A stretch of DNA of 64,000 bases from Zopfochytrium polystomum. Taxonomy: Eukaryota; Chytridiomycota; Chytridiomycetes; Chytridiales; Chytridiaceae. How positions within the stretch are numbered: the stretch's first letter is position 1; the number at the start of each line of letters is the position of its first letter. The position numbers and the translations under genes are program-made. Below the pieces are notes generated by a model. It ran no database searches and was not told the DNA's origin. It saw only the letters and a list, made by a program, of their open reading frames with translations. The stretch lies in NCBI GenBank assembly GCA_025765615.1, contig JAIVFJ010000249.1:1-64000 (forward strand). Reading direction: 5' to 3'. Below are positions 54,679-64,000 of the stretch, one piece after another.

Positions 54679-55149
54679 TGCCGAGTGGAGGAGGGGTGGT
54701 GGTGGTGGCGGTGGTGGTCGGAGTCCGTGGGCGGTCCGGCGGGACTGGTACTTCAGGCGGCGAAGGGCAAGGCGGGGAGCAAGTGTTGTAGTGGGGGGGT
54801 GGGGAGGGGGCAAGCGACGCGAGGATTTGGGGGGGAGGGGCTTCGGCAACGATTGAAATCAGATCACCACGGCGCCACGCCCGCCGATTCACGATTCATG
54901 GGAATTGGAAATTGCATCATTGACGGCGAATGAAAAGAGACTCGGCGAGGAGACCGGCAGACAGACAGACAGGGGTTACCCCGCGTGCGCAGATCGTGTC
55001 TGTCCGTCGGTGGTGAGTCGTTCTCGCTTTTTCGGTAGTGTGAAAGAGAAGAAAAGAAAGAAAGAAAGAAAGAAAGAAAGAACCGATTCGCTTGATCGCT
55101 GTTGTTCCACTCGAACCCACCATCTACTCCACCCACCATCCACCCCGTC
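54679..55149. promoter_or_regulatory. Divergent promoter region MET2/HIS4
   Basis: 471 bases between the two start codons: G-rich near MET2, then a (CAGA)n tract (about 54957-54973) and an (AAAG)n tract (about 55051-55080) near HIS4. I see no exact TGACTCA (Gcn4-type) site; the closest, tgagtcg near 55014, has one mismatch. Confidence 0.5.
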
Positions 55150-58028
55150 ATGCTCGTCGTCAGCACGGCCGACCCGCTCGACACCTCCTTCGACGACTAT
55201 GGAATCGTCGTCGACGCATTCCTCTACCACGGCCCTCCCGCGGCTCCCGCCCTCAAGCCTCGCTTCGATCGCTGCAACGTGCTCGTGCAAGTTGACCCGC
55301 TGGAGCATTTTGTCGCGTCCTCCTCTTCCGACACCCTCGTCGACACATACACCGCCCAGCTGGTCTCTACCCTCGACGCCGGCGCGTCGAAAGTCGTTGT
55401 CCCAGTCGGCGCCTTTTCACCCAGCAATGACCAACGCTCACTGCTCTCGGCGTCATTGAGCAAGCTGCCCTCTGATCGGCTTGCCCTCCGATTTGAAGTC
55501 TCTGGCAACGATGCCACGGACATCCTCGGCGATTTCAGCAATGTCGTCGACACATTCGTGGTCAGCTTGAAGAAGGGCGCGTCGGAAAGCGAGGAGAGCT
55601 ATATGTCGTTACTTAAAGATCTTTCGGTGACGTACCTTCAGGCCAACAAGCGTCTTCTGGTGGAGCTTCCTGCCGCTACATCCGCGGTGGTGGCACTCTT
55701 CGATAAGCTTGGAGTCGATGTGGTGGTTCCAACCTCCCGCCTCTCCTCGGGGGATGATTCGAAGCTGGACGTTGCGGACGCATTTGTGAAGTGTTTGAAT
55801 TCCGACCGACCAGATGGGCTCTTCCCGACTGTCGTCGTGGACGAGCAAGGGGTTTCGCTTGGCCTGGCGTATTCATCGGCCAAAAGTATTTCCGAAACGA
55901 TTCGATTACGTCAGGGTGTTTACCAGTCGCGGAGTAGAGGCCTTTGGTACAAGGGCCAGACCTCAGGTGCGACACAAGAAGTCGTCAAGATCAAGGTAGA
56001 TTGCGACAAGGACACTATTCAGTTCGTGGTAGCTCAGAAGTCCCCTGGATTCTGCCACCTCAACACCCGTACATGTTTTGGTTCAGACTCGGGCATTACT
56101 GCCCTAATGGACCTTTTGCAAGCACGAAAAATTGAATCTCCTCCTGGCTCGTACACCCGCCGGTTGTTCGACGATTCGACACTACTTCGAGCAAAGATAT
56201 TGGAGGAGGCGAACGAACTGTGCGACGCGACGGATAAGGACGATATAGCGTGGGAGACTGCCGATCTGATTTACTTCGCGTTGGTAAAATGTGCGGCGAA
56301 CGGCGTGTCCCTAGCGGACGTCGAGAAGCACCTGGACCGCAGATCGAAGAAAGTGACGCGACGGCCAGGAAACGCCAAGCCTCCATTCCAGCAGGAGTCT
56401 GCAACGAAGCCTCCGGCGCCAGTAACACAAATCCAATCCGCCGCCAAGGAAGCCGAAGCAAAACCGGCCCCTCCCGAAATCAAAATGAAATCGTATTCGT
56501 TGTCGGCGCTAACTCCCTCTGACCACGCCGCCCTCCTCAAGCGCCCAATCATCGACTCAAAGGACATTCAGGCTCGAGTTCTTCCGATCATTCAGGATCT
56601 AGAAAATCGCGGCGACGCCGCTCTTCGTGACTTCACTGCCAAATTCGACGGCGTCAAGCTGGATGCTGTTGTCATCAAAGCCCCATTCGATCCATCCCTC
56701 ACCGCGGGCATACCAAGTTCGGTCCGCGAGGCTATTGACAAGGCGTACGAGAACATTCTGGCATTCCACGCAGCACAGTTGGAGCAAGCCCCTCTCGTCG
56801 TCGAGACGATGCCGGGCGTCACCTGCTCGCGCTTTGTGAGGCCGATCGAACGAGTCGGACTCTACGTGCCCGGCGGCACGGCGGTGCTACCGTCAACGTC
56901 CCTCATGCTTGGAATCCCAGCGAAGGTCGCTGGATGTTCGGAGATCGTTATAGCCTCTCCTCCACGAAAGGACGGCTCTCCTGTTCCTGAGGTTGTCTAC
57001 GTCGCTGAAAAAGTCGGTGCATCGACCATATTGCTGGCCGGCGGGGCTCAAGCCGTTGCCGCCATGGCATTCGGAACTGAGTCAGTACCGAAGGTGGACA
57101 AGATTGCCGGTCCTGGAAATCAGTACGTGACCGCGGCGAAAATGATTCTGCAGGTAATTTCAGCTTCCATCTTTTTTCCCCCCACGAGCGATGCCTTCTT
57201 TCTTGACTAATACCGTTATTCTTATTTATTGCAACGCAGAACGACAGCAGAGCCATGATCTCAATCGACATGCCCGCTGGTCCCTCTGAACTGCTGGTTT
57301 GTTTCAGTTCAATACCACCTCCCCAACTCCTTCACGCATATGGCCAATAAGTTCTGACCGACGGTCGGCTTCTCCCAGGTGATCGCCGACGAAAACAGCA
57401 ATCCAGCCTACGTCGCGTCGGACCTCCTCAGCCAAGCCGAACACGGCGGCGACAGCCAGGTCGTGCTTGTTGCCGTTGCCGTGTCCGCGGGGCACCTCGC
57501 GGCGATCGAGCGCGAGGTCAAGGTCCAGGGCGAAGCGCTGCCCCGCGCCGACATTGTGCGCGTGTCGATTCCAAAGAGCTACATCCTGAACGTCCAAACC
57601 CGGGACGAGGCGCTGGCGTTCTCGAACGCTTACGCCCCGGAGCATCTCATCCTGCACATTGACGACGCGGAGATGGTTTTGCCCAAAGTTGTCAATGCGG
57701 GATCGGTGTTTGTCGGAAAGTGGTCTCCTGAAAGGTGCGCGCGAAGTAATTTGTCGTCTTTTGTGCTTCGGTTGTTGACACGACCCCGTTTAGTTGTGGA
57801 GATTACGCTTCTGGAACGAACCACACCCTCCCCACCTACGGTTACGCAAGAATGTATTCGGGAGTCAACACCCACACATTCGTGAAGCACATAACCGCTC
57901 AAACACTGACTAAAGATGGGTTGAATCGTTTGGGGGATGTTGTCACGACGCTCGCTGAAATTGAAGGGCTCGAGGCCCACAGAAACGCGGTTGCACTGCG
58001 CCTCAAAGATATTCGAAGTTTGCAATAA
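55150..58028 (+). CDS. HIS4: Trifunctional histidine biosynthesis protein (cyclohydrolase, pyrophosphatase, histidinol dehydrogenase)
   Basis: Exons 55150-57153, 57240-57296, 57379-57734 and 57794-58028, 883 residues. The fungal order of domains is kept. After an N-terminal region of about 240 residues typical of fungal His4, the phosphoribosyl-AMP cyclohydrolase has [15 protein letters not shown] (from residue 259), [12 protein letters not shown] and [10 protein letters not shown]. Phosphoribosyl-ATP pyrophosphatase follows ([34 protein letters not shown]). A Pro/Ala linker leads into histidinol dehydrogenase: [87 protein letters not shown]. It catalyses steps 2, 3, 9 and 10 of histidine synthesis. 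The second exon is just 57 nt. Confidence 0.95.
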
Positions 58029-58238
58029 AGAGACATGCTGCAGCCGCTGATTTATTGGGGGCACAACAACCTTTGTTTTTTAGATAGTAAATAAGTGCTT
58101 TTTCTTGAAAAGGAACTACGTGCTGATAAAGATAGAAAACTGCTTATACCAGAAAATGGAACTGGGATGCTCATAAAGATAGAAAACATTGTGAGTGAGA
58201 TAGAGATAAATAAAAACGATGACGGGACGAATCAAAAA

Positions 58239-60502
58239 TCAACAGCAATTCTTCCTCGCCGCGTGACCGGCCCCAGCCGCCGCTCGACCGTGTGACATGC
58301 TCCTTTGTCTAAGCTTGGGATCAGACTTGGCCTTGTCCGCGGCCATGTTTTTAGCATAATTCTTTGGACGCGGAGGAATAGGTGGAGGCGTGCGATTCTG
58401 CAAGCCTGCAAAGAGCACGGTAAGGAGACGAAACCATAGGGGAAAAAAATCTCAGTAATCGCACCTTCGTCAGAGGTTGCAATGATGGGCCGAGGAGGCA
58501 AAGGCCTGGCTTGTTTCACCTGGCGCTGCGTCTCTTGTTTCTGGTGCCTCTCCAGCTGCTGATGGAAGAGTTGCGTTTGCGGAGACGGGTACGCGTAGTG
58601 GTAACCGGGGTGGTATTGATGAAGTGCCCCTTGCGGATCCACGTAGTATCCGGCGGAGCAACAATAAGCGTCATTGCAAAACTGACCGTCGAACACGCTT
58701 GGGCAATATGCAGGAGCAGGCTGCTGCTGGGAAGCGTACCCTCCACACGGTACGGTGTTGTCGACAAACCCTAGGCCATGGTAATGTATCTCGCCCCAGG
58801 TGGAGGTCGAATCTTCAGAAACAGCTGCTGCTGCTCTCGAGAGAACGTTACCCAAAAAGTAAACACGACCCACCACCGTACCAAGTATATCGTCTCGACG
58901 CCTGGTGCTGGGCGCGCAAAGGCTTCGTCCTCTTTCGCGCCGTCGATTGGGTGGTTGATACTCAATATCATCGGAGGAAGACGCATCAAGTGAAGCAGAG
59001 GGCGACGCCACAGACCGCCCAAATGCTTCGCCATGACTGATGCGTGTGGTTTCAAACCGACTGAGCATACCTGTTCGATCTCCCACTGGTGCCGAATGCG
59101 ACTTTTTCAGAAAATTCTCCCTTACGGAATCCGTAAGCGAAGCACGGACCGAGTACGTGTGGAAAACTTCAATAGGAAGATTTGCGGCAAGATCAATTCT
59201 ATGTTTCAAGGGAGCTAACTTAATGCCGGTGGCTTCACGAGGAAAAAGCAACCATACCTGCTGAGAGAGTTCGTCATCAGGCTGACGCGAAGTAAAACTG
59301 AAACAAAGCATCGACTCGTCATCTTCACCGTCTTTGTTGTAACCTAGTCCCCTTGTCGTTAGCAGTTGTCACCGCCAAAGAATTAACCAAATGGCATCTC
59401 ACTGGAATTCCCGGTGACACACAGAAGTCTCGGCTGCTATCGACCTCGACGGGGAACTCAGAGTACGATTCACTCATATCTTCGATCGCTTTGACCCCAG
59501 ACTCTGCACCGTTGGCGAGCAACAGCTTGCGGAGGAGCGATACACGGACCCCACTAATCTGAACGGACACTTTAGCAAACGAAAATGACTCGCAGTTCAA
59601 AAACGCACCCTAGTCCTGGACCTGTTGTCAATGCTGACAGAAACGCCAATAGACTTCTCCACTCTGAAAAACGAACGCTTGATTCGAACCGTCAAGGACA
59701 CGCCAGAGCCGGCCACCTTCACTTCGACGGGACCCGACTCCGTAGCCTTCTCAACGTCTTTGGGGTGGAGTTTTTCCACCACCGTTGCTTCGGTCGACTT
59801 GAAGATAACGTCGACCGTGCTTCCGTCCATAAACTTGACAAACCTAATCCGTCTTTAGTTAGAATGCTTGGCGAAAGTGACGAAGGACCAAAGCACTCAC
59901 CCGGTCACGAGATACTTGACCTCAGCATCCTTTCGAAAGGCAAAAGAAGTTGGCGCCGTCTCGGGCAGCTGAAACTGAAAGGGAAATTGGGTCGTTGTTG
60001 CTTTAGCCTGCCAAAACCCGTCGCGGGGAGCACCAGTGACCGCCCCAGGAGAGGGGGGCATGCCGGGTCTTTGAAACCACTGGACTTGGCTGACTATCTT
60101 CTCGCTTTTGCTTTCGCCGGTGGCAGAGTCGCGAACATCTGTTGATGGCGGGGAGGGGCGGGTGGGATGTAGGAGAGTGTTGGGAGTGAAGCAGGTGCGA
60201 TTAGCCAAAGGGAAACAGATGGAAACAACGGGGACTGCGGACCCACCTTCGCTGCCATCCAGGTCTACATGAATGTCGCTGAGCCAAATCAAAGGATTCG
60301 TGCATTCCAGGATCATAATGCCTTTCACGTATCCGCCCGCAGTGCTCACGCGACCCTTTCCGGGCTCAGTAGGCTTAAGCACGACCGAAAGCTTCAGGTG
60401 CGGACATCGAGCAGTCGTCGTGGGTTTGGGGTTGAACTCTGAGTTGGGCACAGAGAGGCGGCGGACGGACCTGGCCTGCTGCTGTTGAGACTGAGCAGGC
60501 AT
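58239..60502 (-). CDS. Arrestin-domain protein with proline-rich, double-Cys C-terminus
   Basis: Proposed exons: 60247-60502, 59901-60138, 59609-59843, 59344-59558, 59258-59297, 58465-59218 and 58239-58405 (about 634 residues; a further 69-nt intron at about 58817-58885 is possible). The N-domain is recognised by KGIMILECTNPLIWLSDIHV, FPFQFQLPETAPTSF and VKYLVTGFVKF. The C-domain begins VSVSIDNRSRTRISGVRVSL and runs to LAPLKHRIDLAANLPIEVFH-TYSVRASL. The tail is disordered, with PLPPRP and PPPIPPRPKN (SH3-type ligands), and ends RKNCC, a pattern that can be prenylated or palmitoylated. Alpha-arrestins in fungi recruit ubiquitin ligase to membrane transporters; no clear PPxY is visible here. 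The stop is 210 bases from the convergent HIS4 stop. Confidence 0.72.
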
Positions 60503-60931
60503 CTTTCGCTGGGGGGAGTGTGCTCGTTGCCGCTGGGTTTGAGACGGACCGGGGAGGGTGGCTTTACCCAAAAGGGACGATGGATGACCGCCGATCGCCG
60601 CCCTCCAAACTCAATAGTTGCTGCGAGGGGCGTTGTGGTGTGGATGTGGAGGGCAGTTGTTAGGGGGCCAGAGATTCTGTGGGGTCGCTGGTTCTCGCAC
60701 CGCTTTTAAAGTGTGACCAGCGGCAAAGGCAAACTGCACTTTTCAGGGTCCGACCGCGTTGTGATTTTAAACTCAGCGTCAGCCCAAGTCTGTCCGCAAG
60801 AATGGACAGTCAAGGAAAAAAGCACCGAGCTCTCTGCCAAGCATGAGTTGCTTTGTCGAAGGCGGCACCGAATGTGAACATTTCATGCTTTTTTTGTTCG
60901 TTGGTGAACCAAATATTTATTTGCTTTTTCT
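60503..60931. other. Intergenic region upstream of arrestin gene
   Basis: No gene. Between the arrestin start and the GNA1 stop, both minus strand. Nothing distinctive seen. Confidence 0.5.
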
Positions 60932-62047
60932 TTACAACTTCGCTTGCGGTTCTTCAATGTACCAGACCATCTCGTATTCCTGGGGGGTGGGATTGTGACA
61001 AAAGCAAAATTCAAAGCTGTGCACAGTCGTCATACCTTATGCTTGAAGCCACATTTCACGTAAAAAGGAATGTTCTTCTCGCTGCAGTCCACTGTTGGGG
61101 ATTATTGATTCAGAAAAAAAGATCAGAAGTTTGGTAAGGGAGGATCCATGCTGAACGTGACGCTCACGAATAACTGAAAGGTCATCGAATAAGTAGTTGT
61201 ATCGAGGCCGAGATCACGGACAGGACTTACTTTTGTAGCAGCCAACCGACTTTCCAATGTGCTTCAGGGTTTCAATAATTCTGCAAATTGACGAGCATGA
61301 ATGGGACCGTTCAATGGAGTCGTCGTCTTACAGTCTCCCCAAGTTCAATCCTCTTGCGGATTCCGCCGTCACAATGTCTACTTCAAAATCAGTAACATCA
61401 GTCAAGAGTCGACAAATTCACCTTCGATGTGGCCAACCTAGGGGACAATCAGATGTACGAAAGTTCATCAAAAACTTGCTTACCAAGCCGTTTTCGTGCA
61501 CAAACTTGCGCTCCACCAGGACTGTGCCAGCCCCAACAACGCGTGATTTCTTAGTGTCCTCGATCACTGCGATCCATTATGAATATTGGCGAACAAATCG
61601 AATTAATCAAACATGCAAACCAACCGATTGTGTAGTAGTGATCTTTGGTTGCCTTCATGTAGTTGAATCGGTCTGCCAGCGTGGCGCGGGAACGATTTAG
61701 TCAATTAGGGTGGCCATCGCCACGGCGTGGTGGACACGCGACCGCGTCGAGTAAAACCGTCGACGCGGATCACTACTCCTGCTGCAGCAGCATCATCAAG
61801 CCGCACCTACCGAGAAATTGCTGCTTCGAGAGCTTGCCAACAGTCGTCAGCGCACCGAGAGTTTCCAGAAAACCTGATGGAACAAGCGTGAGTAGTTTTA
61901 TGGCCGGTCGTGCACAGAGCTGGGGCAATGGGTGCTGGGTCCTGAACCTTTCTCGTAGTCGCCTGGAGCGAGAGGGCGGACGATGTATCCTGCGGGCATG
62001 GCCTTCACGACATCGGGAGAAATCAGCTTCTCTGAGAAGAGGGACAT
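60932..62047 (-). CDS. GNA1: Glucosamine 6-phosphate N-acetyltransferase
   Basis: Ten exons, all phases consistent: 61948-62047, 61811-61873, 61625-61672, 61484-61566, 61422-61437, 61332-61377, 61231-61280, 61168-61173, 61036-61091 and 60932-60979, 171 residues. GNAT-fold landmarks: YIVRPLAPGDYEKGFLETL, FNYMKATKDHYYTIVIEDT, VVGAGTVLVERKFVHENG, GHIEDIVTAESARGLNLGRL (acetyl-CoA loop RGxxLG), GCYKIILDCSEKNIPFYVK-CGF and a terminal YEMVWYI. It makes GlcNAc-6-phosphate on the way to UDP-GlcNAc, chitin and glycans. The conserved YKIILDC is assembled from exon 7, a 6-nt exon (61168-61173) and exon 9; exon 5 has 16 nt. A poly-T run of 38 lies 46 bases upstream of the start. Confidence 0.92.
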
Positions 62048-62090
62048 CTTCGGAGTGCGAGCAAACGAAGCAGCCAAGCCACGCAGTGGC

Positions 62091-62093
<3 letters not shown>

Positions 62094-62132
<39 letters not shown>

Positions 62133-62245
62133 GTTTCTTTCCTTTTTTTCTTGTTCTTTCTTGATCGAGATGCAAAAAAAGGGGGGAAAACGCCAAACCG
62201 CCACAAGCCACTTTCAAAAAAAAACCCAAGGCGGCCAGGAAAGTT

Positions 62246-62277
<32 letters not shown>
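62094..62277. repeat. Inverted homopolymer pair T38 ... A31
   Basis: A run of 38 T at 62094-62131 and a run of 31 A at 62247-62277 flank about 115 bases of A-rich DNA between the GNA1 start and the Sel1 gene stop. They could pair into a hairpin. The first sits in the GNA1 promoter position. No gene lies between 62048 and 62368. Confidence 0.75.
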
Positions 62278-62281
<4 letters not shown>

Positions 62282-62368
62282 CATGCGATCCAGTGAAACA
62301 AACCCCAGTGAAGAGCAAAAAAACCACACGCTAGTGTCCCGGTTGCGATTACCATATCCAAAGCCAGC

Positions 62369-64000
62369 TCACGCGGCGGGGGCCACGTAGCCGTGCGCAA
62401 ACATGCCGTCCACGACAGCAGGGTTCGCCACCAGGGACACGAGGCGGTCCGCTGCCTTCTTGTCGCCCCACAGAGCAGCCTTCTCGTACCACTCCACGGC
62501 GCGCACAATGTCGCGCGGGCAACCCGTTCCGCGCTCGTAGCACTCGGCAAGTGCGAGCATGGCTGCCACGGAACCGTCCTCCGCGGCTTGCATGTACCAG
62601 TGAACAGAAGCTACTTCGTCCTTTGCGCAACCGTTGCCAGCCATTAGATGTTGAGCCAGCTTGAGCTGAGCTCTTGTGTGCCCTGTCAGCGAAAAAAGAG
62701 TTAGTTGATGATGCGAGGAAATTCAATCCCTCACCTTGTTTCGCTGCTTCGCGCAATAGCTCAACAGCCATTTTCGCGCTTTTCTTCACCCCTGAACCCT
62801 CAGTGTACATCACGGCCAGGTTCGTGAGTGCCCACGCGTTTCCTTGGGAAGCACTGTACTTGTACCAGCGAACCGCTCGGTGAAGATTTCGCTGCGTTCC
62901 GATGCCATCTAAACCGAAAGCCGTCATTGCCGGGCTCCATATTTAAACGGTGCTACGGTTTTCCTACCTTCGTACATGTGCCCCAAAGTGTTTTGGGCCA
63001 TATCGTTTCCTCCTAACGCACTGAGCTTAATCCATTTGAATGCTTCCGCTTCGTTGACAGGCACTCCAACGCCGTTACGGTAGCAACAACCGAGACTCAT
63101 TTGAGCTGGAGCGTGTCCCTGTGTGGCAGACTCAAGGTACAACTTGACTGCCTTTTCCAGATCAACCTCCGTTCCGATTCCATATTGGAAGCAATAACCA
63201 AGCGAGTGCAAGGCAAATACATTCCCAGAGGCTGCAGAGCGTCGATACCATTCAACGGCCATAACTTCGTCCTTCTCCACGCCGATCCCGTATTGATAAG
63301 CATGGCCAAGGTTGTTTTGCGCTCTATGAGGGTTTCGAATGTTAAAAAAAAATACGCCCCGGATGATCGCTTACCGTGAATGACCCTGAACTGCGGCACG
63401 CTGGTACCAGTACGAGCCAAGCACCTCGTCTTTCTCAGTTCCAACCCCTGGAGGACTTTGTTACCACAATTCTGCAAAATGAAAGTGCAAACCATTTTGT
63501 AAGCAAAACGCAAGGTTGCATTGGGCCCATGGGTAGCCTAACTCGGCTAGGAAAGTTTCAGCAATTCGCACACACTACAAACGGAAATTCATACCAGAAA
63601 GCCGATACCAGTGTACAGCTTTCTTTTCATCTTTCGGTACTCCTTTCCCCTCCTCATACATGTAGCCGAGACTGTTCTGAGCGTAGCAGTTTCCCAATGC
63701 CGCCGCCTTCGAATACCACTTGAAAGCCTTGGGTCTACAGTTAGGGCCGTAGATTGCAACCCGAATGAACGCACCTCGTCCAGGTTTTGTTTTACTCCGA
63801 TTCCTTCCTCATAGAAATGTGCAAGGTTGTACATAGACACTGATTCCCCCTTGAGCGCGGCGCTCATGTACAGACTGAACGCTTTCCCCACGTCCTGACA
63901 CCAGTGTAATGTTAACATTACTTTTGGGGAGCGTAGGACAACACATTTCAGCGTAAATTGATCACCTGCTCGACGCCGAAACCCTCCCCATAGCAGTAAC
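62369..64000 (-). CDS. Sel1-like repeat protein, C-terminal part (5' end outside window)
   Basis: Minus-strand exons recognisable at 62369-62682, 62735-62908, 62968-63323 and 63375-63446, with further ones to the window edge. The protein is a chain of Sel1-type helical repeats of about 36 residues, for example EVMAVEWYRRSAASGNVFAL, EKAVKLYLESATQGHAPAQM, NEAEAFKWIKLSALGGNDMA, LHRAVRWYKYSASQGNAWAL and IVRAVEWYEKAALWGDKKAA, each with the G.G pattern between helices. At least eight repeats are visible. Sel1 repeats bind partner proteins; fungal examples include chitin synthase activators (Skt5/Chs4) and ERAD adaptors (Hrd3). There is no CaaX box, which Skt5 has, and no transmembrane helix in the visible part, so the exact role is open. 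Confidence 0.82.

Noticed and set aside
55005..55025. Gcn4-type site in the MET2/HIS4 promoter
   Set aside because: Best match has one mismatch to TGACTCA and such matches are expected by chance in 471 bases.
1..64000. tRNA, rRNA, CRISPR arrays, transposons
   Set aside because: No T-loop-like GGTTCGA context with pairing arms, no rRNA signature, no direct-repeat/spacer array and no transposase or reverse transcriptase frame was seen; a tRNAscan-SE and RepeatMasker run would be decisive.

Overview
The window is eukaryotic nuclear DNA: GC-rich protein-coding genes on both strands, most of them interrupted by short GT-AG introns (about 31 to 150 nt), with intergenic DNA full of homopolymers and di-, tri- and tetranucleotide repeats. 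The gene content points to a fungus: a trifunctional HIS4, a MET2-type homoserine O-acetyltransferase, ILV6, ornithine carbamoyltransferase, GNA1, a DUF1769 protein, a Munc13-like protein in the fungal order (MUN half, C2, MUN half) and a fungal-type DUF7025/AAA ATPase. A soluble (ADCY10-type) adenylyl cyclase, an Hv1 proton channel and EXORDIUM-like secreted proteins fit an early-diverging, possibly zoosporic (chytrid or blastocladiomycete-like), fungus better than a Dikarya. This lineage call is inference from gene content; no rRNA gene or mobile element was found.

Layout. 1-5.3 kb: the tail of a membrane protein and a Q/N-rich protein with a thrice-repeated basic phospho-type motif. 6.4-14.2 kb: a tandem cluster of EXORDIUM/phosphate-induced-protein-1 genes, three intact and one decayed, apparently made by duplication of a two-gene block. 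15-22.4 kb: a secreted GH3 beta-glucosidase (with one apparent frameshift), an AAA ATPase and ornithine carbamoyltransferase. 22.7-33 kb: ILV6, a small coiled-coil gene head-to-head with a mitochondrial BolA gene (35 bp between start codons), an RGS-domain protein, an unrecognised protein, a tail-anchored thioredoxin whose active site is split across a 14-nt exon, and a putative queuosine-salvage (DUF2419) protein. 33-45 kb: a large tetraspan protein, soluble adenylyl cyclase, an IQ-motif protein and an unrecognised protein rich in VKxE motifs. 45-54.7 kb: Hv1, DUF1769, Munc13-like and MET2. 55-64 kb: HIS4 (divergent from MET2), an arrestin-domain protein, GNA1 in ten exons including a 6-nt exon, and a Sel1-repeat protein running off the right edge.

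How genes work together. There is no operon-like logic, but themes recur: amino-acid synthesis (OTC, ILV6, MET2, HIS4), signalling through G proteins and cAMP (RGS, soluble cyclase, arrestin-like), membrane traffic (Munc13-like, DUF1769) and cell surface (EXO cluster, GH3, GNA1 for UDP-GlcNAc and hence chitin, possibly the Sel1 protein). The strongest novel observations are structural: microexons of 6, 14 and 16 nt that encode conserved protein positions, a set of ultra-short introns, and the birth-and-decay of the EXO cluster.
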